From Nostocaceae cyanobacterium (lineage in GTDB: Bacteria > Cyanobacteriota > Cyanobacteriia > Cyanobacteriales > Nostocaceae), in the NCBI GenBank assembly GCA_030065825.1, contig JASJCY010000001.1, positions 1-64,000 on the forward strand: a stretch of 64,000 nucleotides of DNA, written 5' to 3'. The stretch's first letter is position 1. Each line of letters starts with the position of its first letter. The translations under genes and the position numbers were made by a program. Under the pieces are notes generated by a model. That model made no database searches, was not told where the DNA came from, and worked only from the letters and a program-made list of their open reading frames with translations. Positions 1 to 7,674 of the stretch are shown piece by piece.

Positions 1-104
1 ACTGGCACATTTACCCTAAAACTGTCACATAGTAGTGATTTATCTATAATGCCTATAAATCAAGGAACATAGAGTTTTATTTCAAATTGAAGTATGTGTG
101 CCAG
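1..104. repeat. Possible inverted-repeat pair at window edge
   Basis: The first bases (ACTGGCACAT) reappear inverted at about 93-104 (ATGTGTGCCAGT). The spacing of about 100 bp and the AT-rich interior would fit a small MITE-like element, but the left flank lies outside the window, so a target duplication cannot be checked. A separate repeat end, TTGCGTAAGTCCT at 125-137, follows. Confidence 0.3.
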
Positions 105-135
105 TTACCAGAATTTTGTGACGCTTGCGTAAGTC

Positions 136-906
136 CTATACTTGACTAACTTGACGACCACTGATGTCTAAATTCCACATTTCTCGCCACATTGTTAGCC
201 AGTGCTGGGGATGGTAAAAAGACCGTTTGACTATCTTTTTAGTTGCAGATGGAAATTGACGTAGTTCTTTTTTTATTAATTCAAATACTCCTACATTTCC
301 CAATAATCTGACAATGCCTAAAACAGAACCAAAAATTGACATCAAAAATCCAGACATAAAAAATAACTTCAATGCTTGGAGTGAAAAAGGCATTTTTAAC
401 ATTTCTTTTTCATTCAGTCCATCTGTCAGCACAATTCCTACTACTTTCTCTGGGAACATATGGGCATACAAACGAACATTGTAACTACCAAAAGAATTAC
501 CCATTAAAATATAAGGAGGTTCGATTCCAGCGAGATTTAAAAGAGTGTCTAATTCTTTCACAATCTCAGAACTACAACGACGTTTATAACTCATGTCACT
601 CCAACCATATCCTGGTCGATCATAAATACAGACACGGGTAATTTTCCCTAATTCTTCAATGAGGAAATAACCATCAATTCCACCCAGACTATGGTCAATC
701 ACAACAGTAGGATTTCCCTTTCCTTGGGAATATAAATGTAGACGGTAACCGCCAATATCAATCAGTTGACCTGGCGGTTGCATTCGTTTATTTTCAAAGT
801 AAGTAGCAATCAAATTATAAGTAGTGGTAATTATAAGAAATAACCATTTAAAAGTAATCGACACAAAACTAGGAAGTAGGGATGTAGAAACTACGAATTT
901 TGTCAA
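136..906 (-). pseudogene. Alpha/beta hydrolase, 3'-truncated by a repeat
   Basis: This encodes an alpha/beta-hydrolase of about 256 residues. An N-terminal hydrophobic segment (about residues 17-35) precedes the PPGQL-IDIGGYRLHL region typical of the fold, followed by an HSLGG oxyanion-type loop, a YDRPGYGWSD strand and the nucleophile elbow GNSFG with the catalytic Ser. The fold normally continues with a catalytic Asp/His pair near the C-terminus. Here the frame stops right after the cap region, and no late catalytic His is visible. The stop codon abuts AGGACTTACGCAA, which is the terminal repeat of the MITE seen intact at 20481-20586, so the gene was probably cut by that element. The start is a TTG at 906, because an in-frame stop lies just upstream; ATG 783 would lose the membrane segment. 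It is probably inactive. Substrate unknown. Confidence 0.7.
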
Positions 907-1191
907 ATTATTATATCACTGATATTTCTCGGAGATTAAGTAAGTCCGTGCTAATATTTCAACCTATCTTAAGAAGTTTAAATGTAGGGTATGTTGTCGC
1001 GTAGCGCAACGCATCACCAACAATTTAAGGTGCGCTACCCCTGAGGGTACGACACCCTAGATCAAATTTATATTTTTTCATATACATTGAATTTTTTTCC
1101 CCGACTTACCCAATAGGTGAAAGCCTGGGCAATGCTACGTCTCTACCCATACCCCTTAAATTGGAGGGGATACAAAAATTTAACAATATGA
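907..1191. other. Intergenic region with degenerate palindromic repeat
   Basis: No gene was seen. At about 985-1060 there is an imperfect inverted repeat (AGGGTATGTTGTCG against CGACACCCTA) with the inner GTAGCGCAACGCA motif common as a dispersed cyanobacterial hairpin. A related GTAGGGTGTGTTGCGCAA stretch occurs near 48913. Confidence 0.4.
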
Positions 1192-1242
1192 TTGTTGTGT
1201 TACCCCTATATTGGATTATAATATAACTAACGTTCGATATAA
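1192..1242 (+). promoter_or_regulatory. tetR promoter and operator-like site (copy 1)
   Basis: A promoter-like TTGTGT (1195-1200) is followed 16 bases later by TATAAT (1217-1222). The operator-like block ATAACTAACGTTCGATATAA lies at 1223-1242, ending 5 bases before the TetR ATG. Two variants of this block occur upstream of the DUF2834 gene (3273-3292) and devC (3966-3985). It has the CGAA/TTCG half-site character usual for TetR operators. Placement between the -10 and the start codon would allow autorepression; this is an inference. Confidence 0.6.
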
Positions 1243-1247
1243 AAAAT

Positions 1248-1826
1248 ATGCCCAAAATTGTAGATCGGGAACAATATCGTCAGGAGTTGCTGTGGAAGTG
1301 CTTTGATTTATTTGCCCAGAAAGGCTACTCTGCGATCGCCATGCGAGAGATTGCCAAGGGTATAGGGGTTTCCACGGGAACGCTATATCATTACTTTCCT
1401 AGTAAGGAAGCTTTATTCTTGCAGTTAGTGGAAGAACAGACACAGGAGGACATCCTTATCTTTCTAGCAGAAGCTGGTAGTCCGGAAACATTACCTGAGA
1501 AAATCAAAGCCTTGATGAATTTTGTTGCCAAGTACGAAGACTACTTTATCAAACAACTTCTACTCTGGTTTGATTTCTTCCAACAGCAAGAACGGACTGA
1601 ACTGTTGAATAACCAAACTCTGAAAAAAGCTTGGAAACAAACAAAACAGGTACTCTCAGACTACTTACAAATTGAAGATGAAGCAATAATTACTTTCATC
1701 TGTAATGTATTAAATGGCTTGATAATGGGACGGATGTTTGAGGGGGAAACGGTTTCCTATGCACAGCAGGAAGAGTTGTTAATAAAAATGTTGACTAGCT
1801 TGAATATGGGGAGTGTAGACAGGTAG
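1248..1826 (+). CDS. TetR/AcrR family transcriptional regulator
   Basis: A 192-residue one-domain repressor. The N-terminal helix-turn-helix spans about residues 10-55 and has the family signature: CFDLFAQKGYSAIAMREIAKGIGVSTGTLYHYFPSKEAL. The all-helical C-terminal domain is expected to bind an effector and dimerise. It lies about 140 bp upstream of devB in the same direction, and the motif at 1223-1242 in its own leader recurs before two other genes of the cluster, so it most likely controls itself and the exporter. The ATG at 1248 starts directly on the conserved PKIVDREQ N-terminus. The effector is unknown; by analogy with other TetR-controlled exporters it could be the exported compound. 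Confidence 0.9.
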   Translation: MPKIVDREQYRQELLWKCFDLFAQKGYSAIAMREIAKGIGVSTGTLYHYFPSKEALFLQLVEEQTQEDILIFLAEAGSPETLPEKIKALMNFVAKYEDYFIKQLLLWFDFFQQQERTELLNNQTLKKAWKQTKQVLSDYLQIEDEAIITFICNVLNGLIMGRMFEGETVSYAQQEELLIKMLTSLNMGSVDR

Positions 1827-1966
1827 TGGCTAGTCTAGGACAATCCCTTATGTTTATCATACCAATTCGTAATAGTCTGCGCCAAGGCTTACACCTACGT
1901 AATACTCACCAAGTACGATAAGCAAGCTAGGTAATTAAGAAAACCAGATGATAACTGATAACTGAA

Positions 1967-3253
1967 ATGACTTTGCAATTATTTTCTAAACCTATTAATC
2001 CCTGGTTGTTGGGCTTGATGGTTACATCTGTGGGAGTCACAGGCACAATTGCTGTTTACGGAATCTCCAAATATGGCTTATTACCCCAGTCTGCACCCAC
2101 AACTATAGCAGCCCTACCAGAAGTTAAAAAAGTGACTGCCCTTGGTAGGTTGGAACCAGCAGGGGAAGTTATTAGCCTCTCTGCACCTCTGGCTTTGGAT
2201 GGCGATCGCATTACCAAATTACTGGTGAAGGAAGGGGAAAAAGTCAAAACCGGACAGGTGGTGGCGATTTTAGACTCTCAGCAACGCCTACAAGACGCTT
2301 TAGCACAGGCAAAAGAACAGGTGAGGATGGCAGAGGCTAAACTAAGCCAAGTCAAAGCTGGGGCGAAATTGGGGGCAATTCAAGCACAGCAAGCAACTAT
2401 TGCTCGTTTAGCGGTGGAAAAAACTACGGAGATTGAGGCACAAAAAGCTGCGATCGCTCGTTTGCAAGGGGAACTGAATACGGAAATTGCGGCTCAAACA
2501 GCCACTATAGGACGTTTACAGGCAGAATTGAGCAATGCCACCATGGAATACCAACGCCATCAAAGATTGTTTCAACAGGGGGCAATTTCTGCATCTTTAC
2601 GGGACAGCAAACGCTTGACTTTACAAACAACAGCCAAACAACTCCAGTCAGCACAAGCTAACCTGAAACGGATTCAATCATCCAAACAACAGCAAATTGC
2701 TGAAGCCAAAGCCAATCTCAAACGCATCCAATCATCGAGAACGGAACAACTAAATGTGGCAAAAGCTACTCTCAACCAAATTTCTGAGGTGCGTCCAGTG
2801 GATGTGCAAGTGGCGCAAACTGAGGTGGATAATGCGATCGCAGCGGTGAAGCAAGCAAAAACGAATCTAGAACAAGCTTATATCCGCTCACCAATCCCGG
2901 GACAAATCCTTAAGATTCACTCCCGAGTAGGGGAAAAAATTGCGGATGCAGGTATTGCTGAAATTGGACAAACTCAACATATGGTTGTGGTAGCGGAGGT
3001 TTATCAAACTGATATTGGTAAAGTTAGGCTAGGACAACAAGCAGTAATTACTGGTCAAGCTTTCTCCGGAAAAATACGGGGAAAGGTACAACATATTGGT
3101 TTACAAGTTAACCGTCAAAATGTGTTCAGCAACCAACCAGGAGAAAACTTGGATCAGCGAGTAATTGAGGTCAAAATCGCCATTAATCCAGAAGATTGTC
3201 CGCGAGTGGCTGGTTTGACTAACCTGCAAGTACAAACAGCAATCACATTGTAA
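1967..3253 (+). CDS. devB: DevB-type periplasmic membrane-fusion protein of ABC exporter
   Basis: A 428-residue HlyD/DevB-family adaptor. One N-terminal membrane anchor (about residues 13-34) is followed by a lipoyl-like half (ALGRLEPAGEVISLSAP ... VKEGEKVKTGQVVAILD), a long Ala/Gln-rich alpha-hairpin coiled coil (about residues 90-290) and the second lipoyl half (SPIPGQILKIHSRVGEKI). Such proteins link the DevC/DevA inner-membrane pump to a TolC-like outer-membrane channel. In Anabaena the founding DevBCA exports heterocyst glycolipids, but these genomes hold several paralogues. The adjacent TetR gene suggests a paralogue, so the substrate is open. DevC and DevA follow downstream, separated by a DUF2834 gene and repeats. 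Confidence 0.88.
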   Translation: MTLQLFSKPINPWLLGLMVTSVGVTGTIAVYGISKYGLLPQSAPTTIAALPEVKKVTALGRLEPAGEVISLSAPLALDGDRITKLLVKEGEKVKTGQVVAILDSQQRLQDALAQAKEQVRMAEAKLSQVKAGAKLGAIQAQQATIARLAVEKTTEIEAQKAAIARLQGELNTEIAAQTATIGRLQAELSNATMEYQRHQRLFQQGAISASLRDSKRLTLQTTAKQLQSAQANLKRIQSSKQQQIAEAKANLKRIQSSRTEQLNVAKATLNQISEVRPVDVQVAQTEVDNAIAAVKQAKTNLEQAYIRSPIPGQILKIHSRVGEKIADAGIAEIGQTQHMVVVAEVYQTDIGKVRLGQQAVITGQAFSGKIRGKVQHIGLQVNRQNVFSNQPGENLDQRVIEVKIAINPEDCPRVAGLTNLQVQTAITL

Positions 3254-3292
3254 TTTTTGTTTGATTTTATTTATAACGAATGTCTGATATAA
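3248..3292 (+). promoter_or_regulatory. Operator-like motif (copy 2) and possible promoter before DUF2834 gene
   Basis: TATAAC (3272-3277) is preceded by TTGTAA (3248-3253) with an 18-base spacer. The block ATAACGAATGTCTGATATAA (3273-3292) matches the motif upstream of tetR and devC. The ATG at 3280 sits inside this block, so it is unlikely to be the translation start; the AAAGGAA at about 3292-3297 serves the ATG at 3307. Confidence 0.55.
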
Positions 3293-3306
3293 AAGGAACT
3301 TTACCC

Positions 3307-3690
3307 ATGGTTTCAGGAGTTTATTTACTACTTTGCATTCTCGGCTTTGTCCTACCATACTCCCAATTTGTTCCTTTCCTGTGGGAGAATGGTTTAAATG
3401 TGCAATTGTTTGCACAACAGCTATTTATTAACCGCATTTCTGCCTTTTTTGCCATGGATGTGGCTGTTTCTTCCTTAGTTCTATGGACATTTGTATTTTG
3501 GGAAGGAACGCGCTTGAAGATGGGATTTCTCTGGGTGTATGTGGTTAGCAATCTTCTGGTTGGTGTTTCTTTTGCACTACCCTTATTTCTCCTCATGCGA
3601 CAGCGTCAAGGGGAATTTAGAATGAAGAATGAAGAATTAAGAATGAAGAATTTAGAATTAAGAATTAAGAATGAAGAATTTAGAATTTAG
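3307..3690 (+). CDS. DUF2834-type small membrane protein with repeat-encoded tail
   Basis: About 127 residues, with three to four hydrophobic helices (VYLLLCILGFVLPYS; FAMDVAVSSLVLWTFVF; FLWVYVVSNLLVGVSFALPLFLL). The pattern fits the DUF2834 family of small membrane proteins, whose function is unknown to me. ATG 3307 is chosen because AAAGGAA lies about 9 bases upstream; an earlier ATG at 3280 falls inside the operator-like motif. After RQRQGEFR the reading frame runs into the heptamer repeats, which add a highly charged tail of MKNEEL/MKNLEL units (about 26 residues) before a stop. The natural C-terminus was therefore probably near residue 100. Co-located with, and likely co-regulated with, the DevBCA exporter. 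Confidence 0.72.
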   Translation: MVSGVYLLLCILGFVLPYSQFVPFLWENGLNVQLFAQQLFINRISAFFAMDVAVSSLVLWTFVFWEGTRLKMGFLWVYVVSNLLVGVSFALPLFLLMRQRQGEFRMKNEELRMKNLELRIKNEEFRI

Positions 3691-3846
3691 AATTAAGAAT
3701 GAAGAATTTAGAATTTAGAATTAAGAATGAAGAATGAAGAATGAAGAATGAAGAATGAAGAATGAAGAATGAAGAATGAAGAATGAAGAATGAAGAATGA
3801 AGAATGAAGAATGAAGAATGAAGAATGAAGAATGAAGAATTTAGAA
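3612..3846. repeat. Heptamer short tandem repeat array (GAATGAA)
   Basis: About 235 bp built from GAATGAA heptamers with interspersed GAATTAA/GAATTTA variants; the most regular run is about 3727-3838. It belongs to the short tandemly repeated repetitive sequences known from heterocystous cyanobacteria. Its left end overlaps the 3' end of the DUF2834 gene. The rest of the gap to devC (3847-3964) holds no gene. Confidence 0.92.
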
Positions 3847-3939
3847 TTATTACCACATCGATGTAAGCATAGCCTACTTACAGAAGCCACTCCGTGTCTA
3901 CGGTGTAGGGTATCCACACGGCTTGTATCCAGTCTATTT

Positions 3940-3985
3940 TTGGTCAATTAGAGTTGGATTAATTTATAACGAACATTCGATTAAC
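3940..3985 (+). promoter_or_regulatory. Operator-like motif (copy 3) upstream of devC
   Basis: TATAAC (3965-3970) overlaps ATAACGAACATTCGATTAAC (3966-3985), the third copy of the tetR-associated block. This copy has the clearest dyad, CGAA-CA-TTCG. A possible -35 TTGGTC lies at 3940-3945. AGGAG at 3994-3998 is the ribosome binding site for devC (ATG 4006). Confidence 0.58.
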
Positions 3986-4005
3986 TTTATGCCAGGAGTG
4001 CCAAA

Positions 4006-5169
4006 ATGCTTCCTAAATTCTTTCGTCGAACCCCCTTAGCATGGCTACAACTAAACAAGGAAAAAATGCGGTTAGTGGTGGCGTTAGCGGGAATTGCCTT
4101 TGCCGATATGTTAATGTTTGTACAGTTGGGATTATTAGATTCATTATTTGATAGCGCTACCCAAGCACACCAAAACTTGCAAGCAGATTTAGTTTTAATT
4201 AATCCCAAATTTCAAACCCTGTTCTATGTCAAAAGTTTTCCCAGGGAGAGATTACAACAGACTTTGGCATATACAGGTGTCGAATCTGTGCGTCCTTTGT
4301 ACATAGATATTGCCCAATGGCAAAATCCTAAAAATCGCCTCAGTCGGGGGATTTTGGTGTGGGGAATCGATCCAGCAAACCCACCATTTAATTTCCCAGA
4401 GGTTAATCAAAAACTGGATGAATTGAAACTGCTCAACAGAGTAATTTTTGACCGTGCTTCTCGTCCAGAATACGGAGAAATTCCCCAGTTATTCGAGCAA
4501 CAGGGCATCGTAGAAGCGGAAGTAAATAAGCACAATATCCGCACAGTAGGTTTGTTTACATTGGGAGCTTCCTTTGGTGCCGATGGCAACATTATTACCA
4601 GTGATTCTACGTTTTTAACCCTATTTCCGAACCGCAAACCAAATCAGATAGAAGTAGGTTTGATTCAACTCCAACCCAATGCCAATGTAGAAGCGGTGCG
4701 ATCGCAACTGCAAGCAAATTTACCCAATGATGTGAAAGTTTTAACCCCCAAGGAATTTGCCCAAATTGAAATTGATTATTGGGGCAATCAAGGCATTGGA
4801 TTTATCTTTGGTTTGGGGGTAGCGGTGGGATTTATTGTCGGTATTGTCATTGTGTATCAAATTCTCTACTCTGACGTGTCAGAACACTTACCAGAATACG
4901 CTACCCTCAAAGCCATGGGATATAGCGATCGCTATTTAATGGTGATGTTGATGCAAGAAAGTCTTTTATTGGCAGCGTTAGGGTTTATACCTGGTGTAGC
5001 CCTGTCTATGGGTTTATATCAAATGACCTATGCAGCAACTTTATTACCCATTGCTATGAAGCTCAATCGGGCTATATTTGTCCTGATTTTAACTATTACC
5101 ATGTGTAGTATTTCGGGACTGATTGCCATGCGCAAACTCCGTAGTGCTGACCCCGCAGATATGTTTTAG
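4006..5169 (+). CDS. devC: DevC-type ABC exporter permease (FtsX/MacB fold)
   Basis: A 387-residue membrane protein of the DevC family. The first membrane helix is near residues 22-42 (RLVVALAGIAFADMLMFVQLGLLDSLF). A large extracytoplasmic domain follows, then a C-terminal FtsX-type trio of helices (about 262-285, 315-340, 350-372) ending in MRKLRSADPADMF, the usual DevC C-terminus. It pairs with DevA (ATPase) and DevB (adaptor). AGGAG lies 7 bases before the ATG. It is separated from devA by about 1.2 kb of short repeats, so co-transcription with devA would need read-through of that array. Confidence 0.88.
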   Translation: MLPKFFRRTPLAWLQLNKEKMRLVVALAGIAFADMLMFVQLGLLDSLFDSATQAHQNLQADLVLINPKFQTLFYVKSFPRERLQQTLAYTGVESVRPLYIDIAQWQNPKNRLSRGILVWGIDPANPPFNFPEVNQKLDELKLLNRVIFDRASRPEYGEIPQLFEQQGIVEAEVNKHNIRTVGLFTLGASFGADGNIITSDSTFLTLFPNRKPNQIEVGLIQLQPNANVEAVRSQLQANLPNDVKVLTPKEFAQIEIDYWGNQGIGFIFGLGVAVGFIVGIVIVYQILYSDVSEHLPEYATLKAMGYSDRYLMVMLMQESLLLAALGFIPGVALSMGLYQMTYAATLLPIAMKLNRAIFVLILTITMCSISGLIAMRKLRSADPADMF

Positions 5170-5186
5170 GAGTGATGGGATGATGA

Positions 5187-6212
5187 AGTAATAAGTAATA
5201 AGTAATAAGGAATCAAGAATCAAGAATCAGAAATCAGAAATCAGTAATCAGTAATCAAGAATCAGAAATCAGAAATCAGTAATCAGTAATCATTAATAAG
5301 TAATAAGTAATAAGTAATGAGGAATCAAGAATCAGGAATCAGGAATCAGGAATCAAGAATCAGGAATCAGTAATAAGTAATAAGTAATAAGTAATAAGTA
5401 ATGAGGAATCAAGAATCAGGAATCAGGAATCAGGAATCAGGAATCAGGAACTAGGAATCAGTAATGAGGAATCAGGAATCAGTAATCAGGAACCAGGAAT
5501 CAGGAATCAAGAATAAGTAATGAGGAACCAGTAATCAGGAATCAGTAATCAGGAACCAGGAATCAAGAATAAGTAATAAGTAATGAGGAATCAAGAATAA
5601 GTAATAAGTAATGAGGAATAAGTAATAAGTAATGAGGAATCAAGAATAAGTAATAAGTAATGAGGAACCAGGAATCAGGAATCAAGAATCAGGAATCAGG
5701 AATCAATAACCAGGAATGAGGAATCAAGAATCAGAAATCAGGAATGAGGAATTAGGAATGAGGAATCAAGAATCAGTAATCAGGAACCAGGAATCAAGAA
5801 TAAGTAATAAGTAATAAGTAATAAGTAATAAGTAATAATGAGGAACCAGTAATCAGGAATCAGTAATCAGGAACCAGGAATCAAGAATAAGTAATAAGTA
5901 ATGAGGAATCAGGAATGAGGAACCAGGAATCAGGAATCAAGAATGAGGAATCAGTAATGAGGAATCAAGAATGAGGAATCAGTAATGAGGAATCAGTAAT
6001 GAGGAATGAGGAATGAGGAATGAGGAATGAGGAATGAGGAATCAAGAATCAGGAATAAGTAATCAGGAACCAGAAATGAGGAATAAGTGATAAGTAACAA
6101 GTAATTAGGAATTAGGAATAAGTAATCAGGAATAAGTAATCAGGAATAAGTAATCAGGAATAAGTAATAAGTAATAAGTAATAAGTAATCAGGAATAAGT
6201 AATAAGTAATAA
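5187..6212. repeat. 1-kb short tandem repeat array between devC and devA
   Basis: About 1 kb of interwoven heptamer-type units: AATCAGG, AATCAGT, AATAAGT, AATGAGG, AATCAAG and AACCAGG. The unit type switches every few copies. No open frame of note runs through it on this strand. It is the largest short-repeat array in the window and splits the exporter genes devC and devA. The remaining 6213-6398 holds no gene; CCTTCTACCTTCTGCCTACTG-like low-complexity text precedes devA. Confidence 0.95.
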
Positions 6213-6398
6213 AGAATTAAATCTCCTCGCTATGAATGGAATAAACAAGTCAAATCCTCTTCCCTTCAGCCCCTTCTACCTTCTGCCTACTGCCTTGAAA
6301 GAAGTGATGATGTAATGGCGTAAAATGTTAATTAGCAATCCAAAATCCAAAATCACTAACGGATTATCTGTTTTTCAAAATCTAAAATTCAAATTCCT

Positions 6399-7103
6399 AT
6401 GAACACAGTTATATCTATCAAAAATCTCAACCACTGCTTTGGTACAGGACAACTGCGTAAACAAGTTTTATTTGACATTAACTTGGAGATTAAAGCAGGA
6501 GAAATCGTCATTTTAACAGGTCCTTCCGGTTCGGGAAAAACAACTCTGTTAACTCTCATGGGTGGATTACGTTCAGCTCAATCAGGCAGTTTGCAGATTT
6601 TAGGGCAAGAAATGTGCGGTGCAAATAAGCGACAACTGACAGAAATTCGTCGGCAAATTGGCTACATTTTCCAAGCACATAATCTCATGGCATTTTTAAC
6701 AGCCAAACAAAATGTACGTATGTCCCTAGAATTACATGACCAGATGTTAGCAGGAGATTTAGATGCTCAAGTAATCGCTATTTTAGAAGAAGTTGGTTTG
6801 GGCGATCGCGTCGATTATTATCCCGAAAAGCTTTCCGGAGGACAAAGACAAAGAGTCGCAATTGCTAGGGCTTTAGTCAGTCATCCCAAAATCGTTTTAG
6901 CAGACGAACCCACCGCTGCACTCGATAAAAAATCAGGACGGGATGTGGTGGAACTAATGTACCAACTAGCAAAAGAGCAAGGTTGTACCATCTTACTAGT
7001 TACCCATGATAACAGAATCTTAGATATAGGCGATCGCATTATCTATATGGAAGATGGTTGTCTCAAATCTCTAACAGCAACAATAGACCTCTCCGGAAAT
7101 TAA
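6399..7103 (+). CDS. devA: DevA-type ABC exporter ATP-binding protein
   Basis: A 234-residue MacB/LolD-type ATPase: Walker A GPSGSGKTT (about residues 41-49), Q-loop GYIFQAHNL, signature LSGGQRQR (about 145-152), Walker B IVLADEPTAALD and H-loop VTHDNR. It supplies the energy for DevC-DevB export. The last residues (about IDLSGN) and the stop codon lie inside the MITE at 7084-7177, so the original C-terminus has been replaced by a few residues. The ATPase core is complete, so the protein should work. No strong Shine-Dalgarno is seen before ATG 6399. Confidence 0.9.
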   Translation: MNTVISIKNLNHCFGTGQLRKQVLFDINLEIKAGEIVILTGPSGSGKTTLLTLMGGLRSAQSGSLQILGQEMCGANKRQLTEIRRQIGYIFQAHNLMAFLTAKQNVRMSLELHDQMLAGDLDAQVIAILEEVGLGDRVDYYPEKLSGGQRQRVAIARALVSHPKIVLADEPTAALDKKSGRDVVELMYQLAKEQGCTILLVTHDNRILDIGDRIIYMEDGCLKSLTATIDLSGN

Positions 7104-7177
7104 ATATGCGTTGTCCAAAACCGTTTTTCCAGACGTTGCATTGCAACGTCTCTACATTCTTTTTCACCAGATGTCTA
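7084..7177 (-). mobile_element. 94-bp MITE-like element, copy 1 (TAGAC...GTCTA ends)
   Basis: Starts TAGACCTCTCCGGAAATTAA and ends TTCACCAGATGTCTA, with a central palindrome (AGACGTTGCATTGCAACGTCT). In reverse orientation it matches two elements at 45119-45213 and 45247-45337: shared outer ends, the TTAAATATGCG block and a central AGACGT...ACGTCT stem whose core differs. It provides the devA stop codon. Confidence 0.82.
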
Positions 7178-7182
7178 ATTAA

Positions 7183-7641
7183 TTAGCCACCTTCCTTCTT
7201 CTCCAAATATTGCTGATGTTCCTCGGATGCTAACCAATAGGTGGAAGCTGGCTTAATTTCCGTCACAACTGGCTTTTCATACCTACCAGATACTTGTAAT
7301 TGTTGCTTGGAACTTCTAGCTGTAGCTTCCTGTTCAGGAGTGTGATAAAAAATGACTGAGCGATATTGTTCCCCTCTATCTGCACCTTGACGATTTAAAC
7401 TAGTGGGGTCATGAATTTGCCAAAATACTGTTAGTAATTCATCATAACTCAGCACACAGGGGTCATACTCCACCTGTGCTACCTCAGCATGTCCCGTAAT
7501 CCTGGCAGCAACATCCAAATAGCAGGGATTTTCAAAATGTCCTCCCATATATCCTACAGAAGTAGAGACAACACCCTTAACTCGACGAAAAGCTGCTTCT
7601 ACTCCCCAAAAACATCCACCACCAAAGGTTGCTTTTTCCAT
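7183..7641 (-). CDS. msrA: Peptide-methionine (S)-S-oxide reductase MsrA
   Basis: About 152 residues. The catalytic motif GGGCFWGVEAAF sits at the N-terminus with the nucleophilic Cys in GCFWG. MsrA landmarks follow: VGYMGG, GHAEVAQVEYDP, FWQIHDPTSLNRQGADRGEQYRS and the C-terminal EEHQQYLEKK. It repairs oxidised methionine (S-sulfoxide). ATG 7641 is preferred over an in-frame GTG two codons upstream. The protein is at the short end of the family, with no extra recycling-Cys extension. Confidence 0.95.
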   Translation of the reverse strand: MEKATFGGGCFWGVEAAFRRVKGVVSTSVGYMGGHFENPCYLDVAARITGHAEVAQVEYDPCVLSYDELLTVFWQIHDPTSLNRQGADRGEQYRSVIFYHTPEQEATARSSKQQLQVSGRYEKPVVTEIKPASTYWLASEEHQQYLEKKEGG

Positions 7642-7674
7642 AGTCACAGTACAATTTCCCTGTGTTTCCTCAAA

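Noticed and set aside
3612-3846. CRISPR-like array
   Set aside because: Units are 7 bp and contiguous with no unique spacers; the same holds for 5187-6212 and 9428-9796.
1967-7103. Naming this cluster as the heterocyst glycolipid exporter itself
   Set aside because: DevBCA paralogues are common and this one carries its own TetR and a DUF2834 gene; sequence alone does not tell which paralogue it is.
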